In this document: positions 40,550 through 51,000 of the stretch, piece by piece
Layout of the letters: the number at the start of each line of letters is the position of its first letter
Numbering within the stretch: position 1 is the stretch's first letter
Assembly (NCBI GenBank): GCA_031411495.1
Contig: JANOBD010000101.1
Location: forward strand, 1 to 64,000
Length of the DNA stretch: 64,000 bases
Direction of reading: 5' to 3'
Source: JANOBD01 sp031411495
GTDB lineage: Bacteria > Planctomycetota > Phycisphaerae > Tepidisphaerales > Tepidisphaeraceae
Translations under genes and position numbers: made by a program
Notes under the pieces: model-generated
Databases searched by the model: none
What the model was told of the DNA's origin: nothing
The model's input: only the letters and a program-made list of their open reading frames with translations

Positions 40550-42070
40550 ATGGGATCACCAAGCCACCTTGCCCTCATTACTCTGGCGATCTTCGGCGCT
40601 ACTGCGTCTCTAGCGAACGCGTTGCCGCTGAAGGTAGCGGGCAGCGAGATCTATCAGCCGGACTCATCCGCGGATCATGTCACCCTAAGCGGCCCCTCCG
40701 TTCTCAGGAACAATGGAACCGCCATCGGGATCACTGGATTCAAATACCGACTTTCAGGATCCCCCGTTTATTCGTACTCGGTCGCAGTCGCGCGATGGGC
40801 CGGCGACGGAAGCAGTTCGGTGCTTCTGGCACCAAACCTGGGCGGATTCGAGCCGATCACCCTGAGCCTCGATTCGGATGAGCAAGGCAACGTCTATTCC
40901 AGTGGCTTTGCGAATTATCGTTGGGACGCTTCCGGCCAGGCGACATCAACGGGCCAATTTATCCGGGGCGCAAGTGACAACGGCATCGTGATCGGGCAAG
41001 CATCGGGTGGGGCGACGCGCCAATTTCCAGGCGATCCAACCGCGACGGTCCTGGGCCATGGGCAAGTCATGGCGGTCAACAATGCGGGGTTGGCGGTCGG
41101 ATACGATTACGACAACGGGAGCAGCCGAACGGCCGTTCGCTGGGATCCAAACAGCACCAGTGCATCCGCGCTTGAGTCATCGCCGGGAAATAGATCCGTG
41201 GCGCTATTTGTAACCAATTCCGGATACATCGCGGGGCGAACCGACGAATATGACACTTCCACGATTAATCTCTGGATGTCTGCCGGCAAACGCGGCTATC
41301 GCTGGGATCCGGCGGGCAACATCAGCGTGCTCGAGCCGTTGGACGCACCCATCCCGGCAAGTTGCACGTCGACGACTGGTTTGAATGAGTTTGGCGCGGC
41401 GATCGGTCTCTCCACAAAGAACAATGGGACGATCGTCGTCCCGGTTCGATGGGATCCCGGTTCCAGCCAGCCGGTTGACCTGTCGGCAGGGCAGTTGGGT
41501 GGCCGTCCGAATGACATCAATGCGCTGGGCGCGATCTGTGGAAGCAACGGCGCAACCGCCGTGGTTTGGCTGCCGGGATCGGTGACGCCAATCGCATTGA
41601 ACGCGCTGATCTCGCCTACCGCGTTCTGGCAACTCAACGAAGCGACGGCTATCAGCGACACGGGCTTCATCACCGGTACGGGAATATCTAGCGCTGGTGG
41701 CGAGCCGAATGGTAACCGGTTCTGGACGATCCTCGTCCCCCAAGCCGGCACCTACGGCCGCGGCGACGCCAACTTCGATACCCACGTCACCTTCGATGAT
41801 CTCCTGATCCTCGCCCAACACTACGGCGAAGCGAACGCGCGCCAGAACGTCCACGTCGGCGACTTCGATCTGAATGGCCAAGTGAACTTCGACGACCTGC
41901 TCGCCCTCGCCCAGCATTACGAAGGCGCGCCGGCGATCGTGAATGCGAATCAGTTCGGATCCGCCTTCGCGGCCGACTGGGCGCTGGCGCGGTCGCTCGT
42001 GCCCGAGCCGACGACGCTCGCGTTCGGATCGTTCGCGCCGCTGGCGATGACCCGGCGACGTCGGATGTAA
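40550..42070 (+). CDS. Exported HAF-like repeat protein with dockerin-like loops and PEP-CTERM-like tail
   Basis: A 506-residue protein. Signal peptide: LALITLAIFGATASLANA. The body has recurring beta-strand units with 'RWDxxG' and 'xAxAINxxGxxxG' flavour (VMAVNNAGLAVGYDYDNG, GYRWDPAGNISVLEPL, PNDINALGAICGSNG), as in HAF-type repeat proteins. Then come two dockerin-like loops, GRGDANFDTHVTFDDLLILA and GDFDLNGQVNFDDLLALAQH. It ends VPEPTTLAFGSFAPLAMT plus RRRRM. The role is unknown; cell-surface display is inferred. The ATG has GGGGAG six bases upstream. Confidence 0.8.
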   Translation: MGSPSHLALITLAIFGATASLANALPLKVAGSEIYQPDSSADHVTLSGPSVLRNNGTAIGITGFKYRLSGSPVYSYSVAVARWAGDGSSSVLLAPNLGGFEPITLSLDSDEQGNVYSSGFANYRWDASGQATSTGQFIRGASDNGIVIGQASGGATRQFPGDPTATVLGHGQVMAVNNAGLAVGYDYDNGSSRTAVRWDPNSTSASALESSPGNRSVALFVTNSGYIAGRTDEYDTSTINLWMSAGKRGYRWDPAGNISVLEPLDAPIPASCTSTTGLNEFGAAIGLSTKNNGTIVVPVRWDPGSSQPVDLSAGQLGGRPNDINALGAICGSNGATAVVWLPGSVTPIALNALISPTAFWQLNEATAISDTGFITGTGISSAGGEPNGNRFWTILVPQAGTYGRGDANFDTHVTFDDLLILAQHYGEANARQNVHVGDFDLNGQVNFDDLLALAQHYEGAPAIVNANQFGSAFAADWALARSLVPEPTTLAFGSFAPLAMTRRRRM

Positions 42071-42093
42071 TCGAACCATCCAACGCTTTTCGT

Positions 42094-42115
42094 GTAGCCG
42101 GCGAGCCTGCTCGCC
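42094..42115 (+). repeat. GTAGCC-hairpin mini-element, copy 1
   Basis: GTAGCC followed by a 7-bp stem GGCGAGC-CT-GCTCGCC, in the 80-base gap between convergent genes. It may also act as a terminator. A sister copy lies at 43168-43189 on the opposite strand. Confidence 0.6.
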
Positions 42116-42150
42116 GTACTCGTCTCAATTCGCGACCAGGAGACCGACGC

Positions 42151-43116
42151 TCACTTCGGTTTCGGCGTCGTCATTTCGGAATACTGTTTCTCGAGGTCGT
42201 CGATCAGCCGCTGCAGCTTGTCGGCGTCCTCGATCAGCGCCTGCTGTTTACGTCGAAGTTCCCCGATCACCTCGTAATGCGTCTGGGCGGCATCCTTGAG
42301 CGCGCTCTCGTGCGGCGCTACTGCCTGCTCCCACTTTCTTCGCAGCGCGGCGATCTCCGCATCGTCTATCTGTGATGCGTCCAAATGTGGTTCGACTCCG
42401 CCGGCCTCACTTGTGCCTTCGCGCGTCGGCTTCGTCGTCCCTTCCGCGAGCGGCTCGAGGATCATCGTCACCGCCTGCCCGCGGGTGAGTCCGACATCGG
42501 GATTCGTTTCCCACTCCAGCGTGTCGTTGGAAGCGCTGACGAGTGCGGGCACATCGATGAGGGTATGCTCGAAGTTCACGAGGCTCACCACATAGCCGGT
42601 AATGTCGGCGAGGTACGCGCCATCCCCGCGCTGGTGTGAGCCGGCGAAAATCCATGTGAGCTCTTTCACCGGGTCATGCGAGCGGACATGGCGCATCAGC
42701 TTTGTCGCGGGAAGCTGGATCAGTTCTCCGGCGGCATTCCTGAACTCGACGCTGATGCGGATCGGCGGGCCGTAAGGCGCGCTCCAGCTCTTCTTGGCTT
42801 CCGAATACAACATCGGCGAACCGGGCTGCTGATTCAGCATCAACAGGCCGGCGTGGATGTGGCTGGGCTTGGCGGGCGAACGCACGACCGATTCGTGCTC
42901 CGGCCCGCCGTTGGTGACGCAGAAAAACTCCAGCGGCGCATCGATCGCCAGCGCCTGGCATTCGACGCGAACCTGCCGGGCGGCACGGTCGATGGAGACG
43001 GCAGGGAAGTGGACGACGTCTTTTGCGGGTTGGGTCGCGGGAACCTGCGCGTGGACACAGGAGGCGCCCCAGACGAGCGCGAGCAGGACGAACGAAATTC
43101 GATCGGTGCAGATCAT
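42151..43116 (-). CDS. Exported YdjY-like protein with C-terminal coiled coil
   Basis: A 321-residue protein with signal peptide (FVLLALVWGASCVHA). Residues ~35-190 resemble the YdjY domain: VHFPAVSIDRAARQVRVECQ, PLEFFCVTNGGPEHESVVRS and KPSHIHAGLLMLNQQPGSPM are characteristic. The domain's function is unknown. The last ~80 residues (AEIAALRRKWEQAVAP, LRRKQQALIEDADKLQRLID) predict a coiled coil, so oligomerisation is likely. Two GTAGCC-hairpin elements flank the gene. Confidence 0.75.
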   Translation of the reverse strand: MICTDRISFVLLALVWGASCVHAQVPATQPAKDVVHFPAVSIDRAARQVRVECQALAIDAPLEFFCVTNGGPEHESVVRSPAKPSHIHAGLLMLNQQPGSPMLYSEAKKSWSAPYGPPIRISVEFRNAAGELIQLPATKLMRHVRSHDPVKELTWIFAGSHQRGDGAYLADITGYVVSLVNFEHTLIDVPALVSASNDTLEWETNPDVGLTRGQAVTMILEPLAEGTTKPTREGTSEAGGVEPHLDASQIDDAEIAALRRKWEQAVAPHESALKDAAQTHYEVIGELRRKQQALIEDADKLQRLIDDLEKQYSEMTTPKPK

Positions 43117-43167
43117 CTGTCTCCCACATTTAGCCGCGTCGCTCGCGAAGCGCTCACAACTCCAGAA

Positions 43168-43189
43168 CCGTCGCAGGCGACGGGGCTAC
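43168..43189 (-). repeat. GTAGCC-hairpin mini-element, copy 2
   Basis: On the minus strand it reads GTAGCC then CCGTCGC-CT-GCGACGG. Layout and loop match copy 1 at 42094 exactly while the stem sequence differs. It lies upstream of the YdjY-like gene. Confidence 0.6.
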
Positions 43190-43348
43190 GCGTTCGCACA
43201 TCCTATCCGGACCAAGTTCACACATCGTGCGCGATTTGTTCGTCGCAATCCGCGCCGCTTGACATGCCGCGGGATCAGGACCGTCTGAATCACACTATCG
43301 GACATCGAATCATTTTGATAACCGTCTGCCCAATCCGATCTGAACTAC

Positions 43349-43693
43349 GTGGAAAACGCTCAGATCATCGGAAGTGCGGAACAGGTTGCGCCCCAGGATT
43401 CGTCGGCGACATCGGTGGACGACCGTCGCCGCAGCGAACGCGTCGGCCAGCGCATCCCCGGCTGGATCAGCGGCGAAAGCTCAAACCGCTCCTCGCGCGG
43501 GCAGGCGGTGGTGGTAACCGACATTTCCATGCATGGCGTCGGCTTCCACGATGCCGCGAACTACTACCGCATCGGCTCAACCCATTGGCTGGTCGTGAAC
43601 GGCGGCGCGATGCGCATGAGCACGCGGGTCAAGATCGTCAGTTGCCGCGATACGGACGAAGGCGGCTACTACGTCGGCGCAACGTTTTTCTGA
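43349..43693 (+). CDS. PilZ-domain protein
   Basis: A 114-residue single-domain protein with the PilZ c-di-GMP-binding signature: RRRSERVGQR supplies the RxxxR region and VVTDISMHGVGF the D/N-x-S-xx-G strand. It ends GGYYVGATFF, usual for the domain. It could couple c-di-GMP to surface behaviour, but no cyclase or phosphodiesterase is in the window. The start is GTG 43349. Confidence 0.72.
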   Translation: MENAQIIGSAEQVAPQDSSATSVDDRRRSERVGQRIPGWISGESSNRSSRGQAVVVTDISMHGVGFHDAANYYRIGSTHWLVVNGGAMRMSTRVKIVSCRDTDEGGYYVGATFF

Positions 43694-43755
43694 GCGCTGC
43701 CCGACCCTCGTGAGTCGTCAGTGATCACGACTTCGCAAATCTCCAACGTCGAATC

Positions 43756-44577
43756 TCACGCCGGCGACCATCCACTCGCGTCGCTTACGAACGGCGTCGT
43801 TGATTTGTGCGCGAACTCCTTCCCGTCGAACGCAAACACATCGACCGAGCAACGATCGCCGTCGAACCAGATGCGGTTGTAGCTCTGCTTCCAATCTCCC
43901 CGCAGCCGGCTGCTCGTCGCGGTGCCGGCCATGATGCAGAGCATGGAGCGCGGGGTCTGCAGCGCCTCCTCGATTTCCACCAGCGCGTGGGGCGTGTGCA
44001 GATGGCCGTAGAGGATCGCGTCGACGCCCGCGGACGCGAGTTGCTCCAGCGCGTGTTTCGAATTGGGAATCACATCCGCCCGGTTCTGGTCTGCGCCCGT
44101 CCGGATCGGGTGATGCATGACCAGGATCCGCGCCTGCGAAGGGGAGTTCGAGAAGACGCTGCACGCGAAAGCCAGGTCCTCTTCGCGGGCGATGCCGTCC
44201 TTCCAGTAACCTCCAAGCCGCGGTGCGAGCCGGCGGGTGGTGTTGATGCCCACCACGCAGAGCTGGCCGTCATCGAACACCGGGCGCAGCGACCCGTGGA
44301 TGTGAGATTGGTACTTCCGCAGCGGCCAGAACGCGCGGGCGAGCACGTTAAAAAGCGGCACGTCGTGGTTGCCGGGCACCGCCAGCCGCGGTTCGGGCAG
44401 CGAGAAGAAGAATTGCGCGGCCTTGCGGAATTGCCCCTCTCGGGCGCGCTGCGTGAAATCGCCACTGGCGACGACAAGATCCGGCGGATTCGCGCTCAAA
44501 TGCCGGACCAGCGCTTCGACGACACGCCGATCTTCGCGGCCGAAATGGAGGTCGGACAGGTGGGCGATCGTCGGCAC
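43756..44577 (-). CDS. Calcineurin-like metallophosphoesterase
   Basis: A 273-residue metallophosphoesterase of the CpdA/Icc-like group. All metal-binding blocks are visible: AHLSDLHFG, VVASGDFTQRA, AVPGNHDVPLF, LVMHHPIRTG and ILYGHLHTPH. Substrates in the family include cyclic nucleotides and phospholipid heads; which applies here cannot be told. No signal peptide, so cytoplasmic. It is convergent with the PilZ gene. Confidence 0.88.
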   Translation of the reverse strand: MPTIAHLSDLHFGREDRRVVEALVRHLSANPPDLVVASGDFTQRAREGQFRKAAQFFFSLPEPRLAVPGNHDVPLFNVLARAFWPLRKYQSHIHGSLRPVFDDGQLCVVGINTTRRLAPRLGGYWKDGIAREEDLAFACSVFSNSPSQARILVMHHPIRTGADQNRADVIPNSKHALEQLASAGVDAILYGHLHTPHALVEIEEALQTPRSMLCIMAGTATSSRLRGDWKQSYNRIWFDGDRCSVDVFAFDGKEFAHKSTTPFVSDASGWSPA

Positions 44578-45081
44578 GAACCGAATGTAGGAGGGGATGT
44601 GGGCACGTCAAAAGACGGGCGGGCCCGCGACGGGTTTAGCGGGCAAGCGGTTCGCCGTTCGCGGCGGGCAGTTGTCATTTCCATCCTTCGTGATGGCTGA
44701 GATGAACAACTTCATCACACACTCCAGCGGCAAAACTCGATCCGCCACCCATGACAGCGAAATAATTATCGGCACCTGAAATCCTGCTTGAAACCTTTCG
44801 ACGAGTCCGATCTTCAAGTCCATGGGCGGAAATCAGACCCGTCCAACGGAGGATTCAACCGCGAGACAGACTACAACCCCTTCGGTTATCAGACTTTTCT
44901 GATGCGGCAGGGCTACTTTTGTTTATCTCTGGGGGCATCGTCTGTTAAAGTGAAACGACTGACCGGCGCGGAGGGTCTGCGCTGGAGAATGATTCCAATC
45001 GATTTCGTCGTGGCGGGACGAGCCCGCGTCGACCGGCGAATGACATAAGTATCGACGGCAAAAACGTTTGCGGATGGTCGG
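44578..45081. other. 504-base gap upstream of the giant FHA gene
   Basis: Holds a small hairpin (ATCAGA-CTTT-TCTGAT near 44889-44904) and an AT-richer stretch at ~44910-44955 that may contain the FHA gene's promoter (TTGTTT ... TGTTAA, ~18-base spacer, weak). An 86-codon plus-strand frame at 44788-45048 has no family-like sequence and is not called. Confidence 0.4.
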
Positions 45082-48000
45082 ATGGCTGAATCGACTGTGA
45101 AATATCCCGCCTCGCTGGTTCCGATCGGCCAGTTCGCCGGCAAACCGGCGTTGCCGCTCACGCGCCCGGTGATCGTCGTCGGTTCCGCGAAGCATTCGCG
45201 CATTCTTTTGAAAAGCGATTCTGTCAGCTCGGTTCACACGCTCCTGATCAACAGCAACGGCCGGTGGTTTTTCCGAGATTTGGTCTCGCGAACTCACACG
45301 ATTCTCAACGGCAAGAGCATCCGCGAATCGGTGCTCAAGAATGGCGACACGATCACCATCGGCACGTTCGTCTTCCATTTCTCAGCGCCAGAAGTCGCGG
45401 AACCGCCGACACCCGTCCCACCCGCCGCCCTCGACATCACCGATGCAGAAATCCCGGTGCCGATCGAAACCAAGACCGTCCTGATCGGCAAGCGGCACGG
45501 CTGCGAAGTGAGATTGCTCGAAGAAGGCGTCTCCAACGCGCATGCCGTCATCTACGAAGCCGGCGGCCGACACTACATCCGCGACCTCTACTCCCGCACC
45601 GGGACGCTGCTCAACGGCGTGAAGGTCCATCAGGAACAACTTCGCTTCGGCGACGTCGTCGTCATCGGCGAGACGACGATCAAGTACATCCCCGACCGCA
45701 GCGCTGAAGTAGACGGCGATCTCGAAACCGGCGCACTGGCCGAGGCGCGACCTGCGATCTCGATCCTCGACGAATCGATGGAATCGCACGACGCGCCGCT
45801 GGTGTCGGTCAACGATGCGGAGCCTGACGAAGACGAAGCCCGCGAGGTGCCGATCGCCCCTGCCGCGAAAGCAGGCGAGCCCAGCGAGCCGAAGCAGGGT
45901 CAAGACGATGTCGTGCCGGCCGAGGCGGGGCCCAGGCCACAGACCAAGCCCGCGGAGATTCTCGCCAATTTGCCGCCGGGGCTTTCGTCGCTGCTGTACG
46001 AATTGCCGGGCAGCATGCCCGTGGGTCGCAAGACACCTGAAGCGCGTCACCCGCCGATCAAAATCGCGGACGATGACCTGGTCGTCCCGCTCCGCCGGCG
46101 CGAACCGATCGCGTACGCACCGCCCGCCCAACCGCCAGCGGAAATTGAGCCCAGTTCGATCGCGCCCGAGGTGGATGAACTCCGTGAACCCGTCGAGGTG
46201 CAGCCCGAATTAATCGAACACGACGCTTCTGCGACGGATCGCGAACCAGAGGTCGCGCTGCCGTCCAGCGCAGCGCCCGACACGATCGCCAGCGACGACG
46301 TACGCGCGGATGTCGGTTCGCCTGCGGTGGCGAACCAGCCGCTGGAGGCGGTCGCCGACGCGGGATTGGATGCCGGGCAGATCGAGGCTGAGCCCGCGCC
46401 GGTCGTGTCGCACACGGTTTCGCTCGATCACGGCACCGCCGCGAACGCGGCCGATGAAATCGATCTCGCGGATGAAGTCGAACTCGCCGAAGAAGACGAA
46501 GCCGATTCGACGTCGGCCCGGGAAGTGACAACCCCGGCGGTGGAAGTCGCGCCGGTCGGCAAAACGCCTGCGGCAAACGTCACTGACACATTTGCGAAGG
46601 TCAGCGATACAGCGGATGTGGTTGACGAGCCCGAGGCGGATGAGCCGCTCCCGCCGCTCGATGCGCAGGTGTTCGCGGACCAGGTTCGCCGCGATTTTGC
46701 CGAGGAAGACGAGCGCCTCCGGCTCGAACACGCCGCGAAAGCGGAAGCGCTGGCCAGGGAAGAGCGAGAGCGCGCCCAAGAGCGAGAGCGGATCGAGGCA
46801 CGATCAAGAGAAGAGGCACGAGCGGCGGAAGAGGAACGCGTTCGAGCCCAAGAGCGTGCGAAAGCGGAACGCGCACGTGTCGAGGCACAGGCAAAGGCGG
46901 AAGCCCTCGCCAAAGCCGAAGCGCTGGCAAAAGAAGAGCGAGAGAGATCCGAAGCGCTCGCGCGGGAAGAAGCCCGCGCAAAGGAAGAGGAACGCGCCAG
47001 GGCCGAAGAACGCGCGCGAGCCGAAGCGCAGGCCAGGGCCGCAGCGCTTGCCCGCGAAGAGGAGCGCGTCCGCGAAGAAGAACGCGCAAAGGAAGAAGCG
47101 CGACTCCGGGAAGAACAACTGGCGGCCGAAGAACGTGCGCGAGCCGAAGCCCAGGCCAGGGCCGAAGCGCTTGCCCGCGAAGAAGAACGCGTCCGCGAAG
47201 AAGAACGCGCAAAAGAAGAAGCGCGACTTCGGGAAGAACAACTGGCGGCCGAAGAACGCGCGCGAGCCGAAGCGCAGGCAAAGGCCGACGAACTCGCCAA
47301 GGCCGAGGCGCTCGCACAAGCGCGCGCGGAAGCTGCCGCGGCAGAGGCTGCCGCTGCGCAGGCTGCGGCAAAGAAATCACTGGCCGAGTCGGCGGAGTTT
47401 CGTCAGCTCGCGGACCTTCAGGCCAAGATCGCCGCGGCGCTGCGTGATCCGTCCAGCATTGTCACCGACCCGGTCCTGCCGATAGATGCGCCGCTGGTGA
47501 GCGATCCGGCCAGCGCGATGAATGCCGCCGCGCGTCGTGCCCGGCTGATCGCGGAAATGCTCGACGCGAACGAGCCGATCGAAGAAGAAGCCGAGCGTGA
47601 AGCCAAGTCGATCGCATTCGAAGTGGATGAATCGACGATCCCGCCGCCGGTCGTCATCGCCCCGGTCGATGAAGCGGCTCCGATCGACGACGTCGTACCT
47701 GTCGATGAAGCCGAGCCGATTGAAACCTCCGCAACGACCGTCGAGGAGCCTCCTGCGACCGAGGCGTTCGAAATCGACGAGCCCCGAGACCTCGACGACA
47801 CGCTTCCGGCCGATATCGCCCGCGGCGAGGAAGCACCGTCAGCGCCCTCGGCCGATCTGCTGCAGGCCGCGCACCGACAGGCTTACCCGCGGGAGCCAGA
47901 CGCGGACGCGAACGTCGAGTCGTCAGCCTCCCCGATGCCCAGTGCGGTCGAGTTGTCCGAACTGCCGGGCGTTCACACAGCCGATACGCTGGGCCTGACG

Positions 48001-51000
48001 CTCCCGATGTCGTCGTCGCCGCAAGCCGAACTGGAACTTCCGGCGGCCGAGGCGCTCGATGTTCCGTTCGAACTCGACGAGATCGATACGGCAACGTCGT
48101 CGGATGAATCGCCGCGACCGCAAGACGTGTTCGACAAGGCGTCGATCGACATCCGCGCCGAGCCGACCGCGGAACTCACGCCCGTTGACGCTTCGGAAGG
48201 CCTCTCTCATGTCGAACCCGATGCGGCGACCGAGCAGCCGATCGAAGCGGCGCTCGCCGAAGTCGATGAGATTCGCGACGAAGCGGTGATCGAGAACGAG
48301 CCGGTCAGCGTCGCGCCGATGCTCGACCCGGCCGAGCCGCTCAGTGCGTCTGCCGATGATGCGCTCGCAGACACGGCGGAGCCGATCGCACATTCCGAAC
48401 CAGTGTCGTTCGCGTCCGAAGCGCCGACAGAAACGGCATCTCTTGAGATCGAGCCGGTGACGACACCTGCGGATCTCGTCGCGCAGCCGGATGAATCGGT
48501 TGTCGAAGTGGACGATTCCGTCGGTCCGATCGAAGCCGATCGGCCGCAGGCGGGCGAGTTAATCGCGCTGCCGGGCGAGTCGATCGCGGAGCGCGTGCCA
48601 GAAGCCGAAGTCGAATCCGCCGCGGAACTCGAAACGGTTGCGGAACTCGCGCCTGCAGTCTCCGAAACGTTTGCCGAAGCCGAGCAGCGCATCATCGCCG
48701 AGGCCGAAGAAGAAGAGCCACTGGAAAGGCAGTCGCGTCCGCTGATCGCGGCGGATGAGCATCTGACCGAAGACGAGTTGGAAGAACTGCCAGCGGTTGA
48801 CGCGTTTCAGTCGGCCAGGCAGATCGCGGCGCCGGAAACGGTTTCGCCGCTCGCCGAAGCGCCACCAACCCTCGAACTCCACGAAGCCGAAGTGGTGCCC
48901 GTCGAGGACGTTGCTCCGACGGCTCGCGCCGAAGCACCGACGCCGCTGGAACCCGAACTCGCCGCGGGCACGTCGCCGCAGGCGGCTCATCCGACGCTGG
49001 TCGATCCGAGTGCGCCAACCACCGTCCTCAACGTGAATGCGCCGGTACTCGAGGACTTGCAGGCGGAGTTCGATCGCGGGTTCAGCGAAGCGCTGGCGAT
49101 GGCCGACGGCGTTGCGATTCCCGCGGTGCCTCCCAAGCCGGCCCCCGAAGCGCCGCCGTCCGGGTCGCCAAAAGTTTCGTATCACGTCGAAGAGCTTCCC
49201 GCCGAATCCGGCAGGCCGACGGCAAAGCCCGGCGTGCTGGATCTCAAAGTTCCCACGCTCGAGGAATTGCAGTCCGAGTTCGACGACGCATTCGCGGACG
49301 CGCTGAAGATGGCCGACGGCGGATCGTTCGCCAGGCCCGCCGCCGACGCGCCGAAGAATGTGTCCCAAGTGGCTCACACGCCCGAGGTCCCGCCGACGAC
49401 AGCCGGCCCGTCCACGCCGAGCGTTCCCGCGAAACCCCCGCGGCCCGTGCGGGAGTTCAAGCTCGACGAGTCCCTGCTCGATCAGGCCCACAACGTCTCG
49501 CCGCTCGGCGGGTTCCAGATGGGCGCGGCCCAGACCGATTTCATGAACCTCGGCGGCATCGGGTGGATCGGCGACGAAACGCTCGACGACTTCGAGATCA
49601 AAGATCGCGGTCCGGCCAAACCTAAACGCCGCTCGCGCCAACGCCGCAAAGTCGGAGATCAGCCTTCCACCGAGTTGCCGCAGACGCACGCGGAGGCGCC
49701 GGCGCTAGAATCGCGACCCGCCGAACCGCTCGCACCTCCCGCCGAGGCGATTCCGTCCATTGAGCCGTCGACATTCGTCGAGTCTCCCGCAAACGAAGCA
49801 CACGCACCGCTCGGCGAGTCATCGACGCTCGGGGAAGCACCGCTGGTCACGCACAGCGACCTGCTCGATGACGAGCCGTCCTCCTTCGAGGCATCTCAAT
49901 CTGAAATCGATGAGTCCGATCTCGCGGATGCGGTTGACGAACTCAAGGCCCAGTCCGATGCCGCCGCAGGACTGATCGAATCGGCCACGTCGAGCCCGGT
50001 AACGGACGAAGCAAAGAAGAGCCGGCCGATCGGCGAAAGCGAGCCGAGCGTCCCGACGATCCTGCCGCCGCGCCCGTCGCGTCCGCGCAAGGGTGAAGGT
50101 CTGGTGGAACAGGCGCTGGGCTCCGGTTCGTCCTCGCCGTTCGCCGCACAGGAATTGCCCTTGGTCGATGCCTTCAGCCAGGCGACCACGCCGGCGCTCG
50201 ACGAAGTGCTGGCGCGGCTCAATCCCATGGGCGGCGGGGTGAAGGATCATCCGCCGATCTCGCAGGATCGGCCGATCGGTGACGGCAAGACGGTCAAAGT
50301 TCCCGCGTCGCCGTTCGCTTCGCAGATTCCGATCGCGCAGCCTTCGGGTTCCGTGCGGCGGGTCCGCCAACGCGTGAGCAAACTGCCACTGATCCTGCTC
50401 GGCACGTTCCTGGCCATGGCGGGTACGGGCGCGATCGCGTGGTACCTCCCTGTGCCACGCGTCGTGCGCGGCGAGGTGTCGTTCGTCAATCTCGATCGCG
50501 TGACCGACCTGGTGCGTACCGACAAACAGCGCGCCATCATCGACAAGCTCGAAGACCTCCGTACCGCGGCCCGGAAACGGCTCGAAGACACCGACGGCGG
50601 CGGATTTCTCGACAATCCCGAGTCGTATCGCGAAATCATCCACAAGGCCCGCTTTGACCAGCAAAGCAAGCAACTGCTGGTGATCGAGGTTCCCTCCAAC
50701 GGCAACCAGGCGCCGGCCGACCAGCGCCGCCTCGAAGCACTCTTGAACGAGTTCGTCAAAGCCAACAGCGACCTTCTCGACAGCCAGAACAAGTTCAAGG
50801 ACCAGGTTCGATCCATCGATTCATCCCGCGAGCAGGTGGAAACGCAACTCGTGGCCATCAAGAAGCGGCAGGGCGAACTGACCGCCATCTACGAGAGCGG
50901 GCAGGTCTTTGACGACCAGTTGAAAAAGGCGAAGCGCGAACTGGCCACCCTCGACGATTCCCGCAAGAACGCCACGCGCGAAGTCGATCGGCTCGAAGCG

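Noticed and set aside
44788..45048. 86-codon plus-strand frame upstream of the FHA gene
   Set aside because: Mixed, non-family-like translation, poor start signal and overlap with the likely promoter region.
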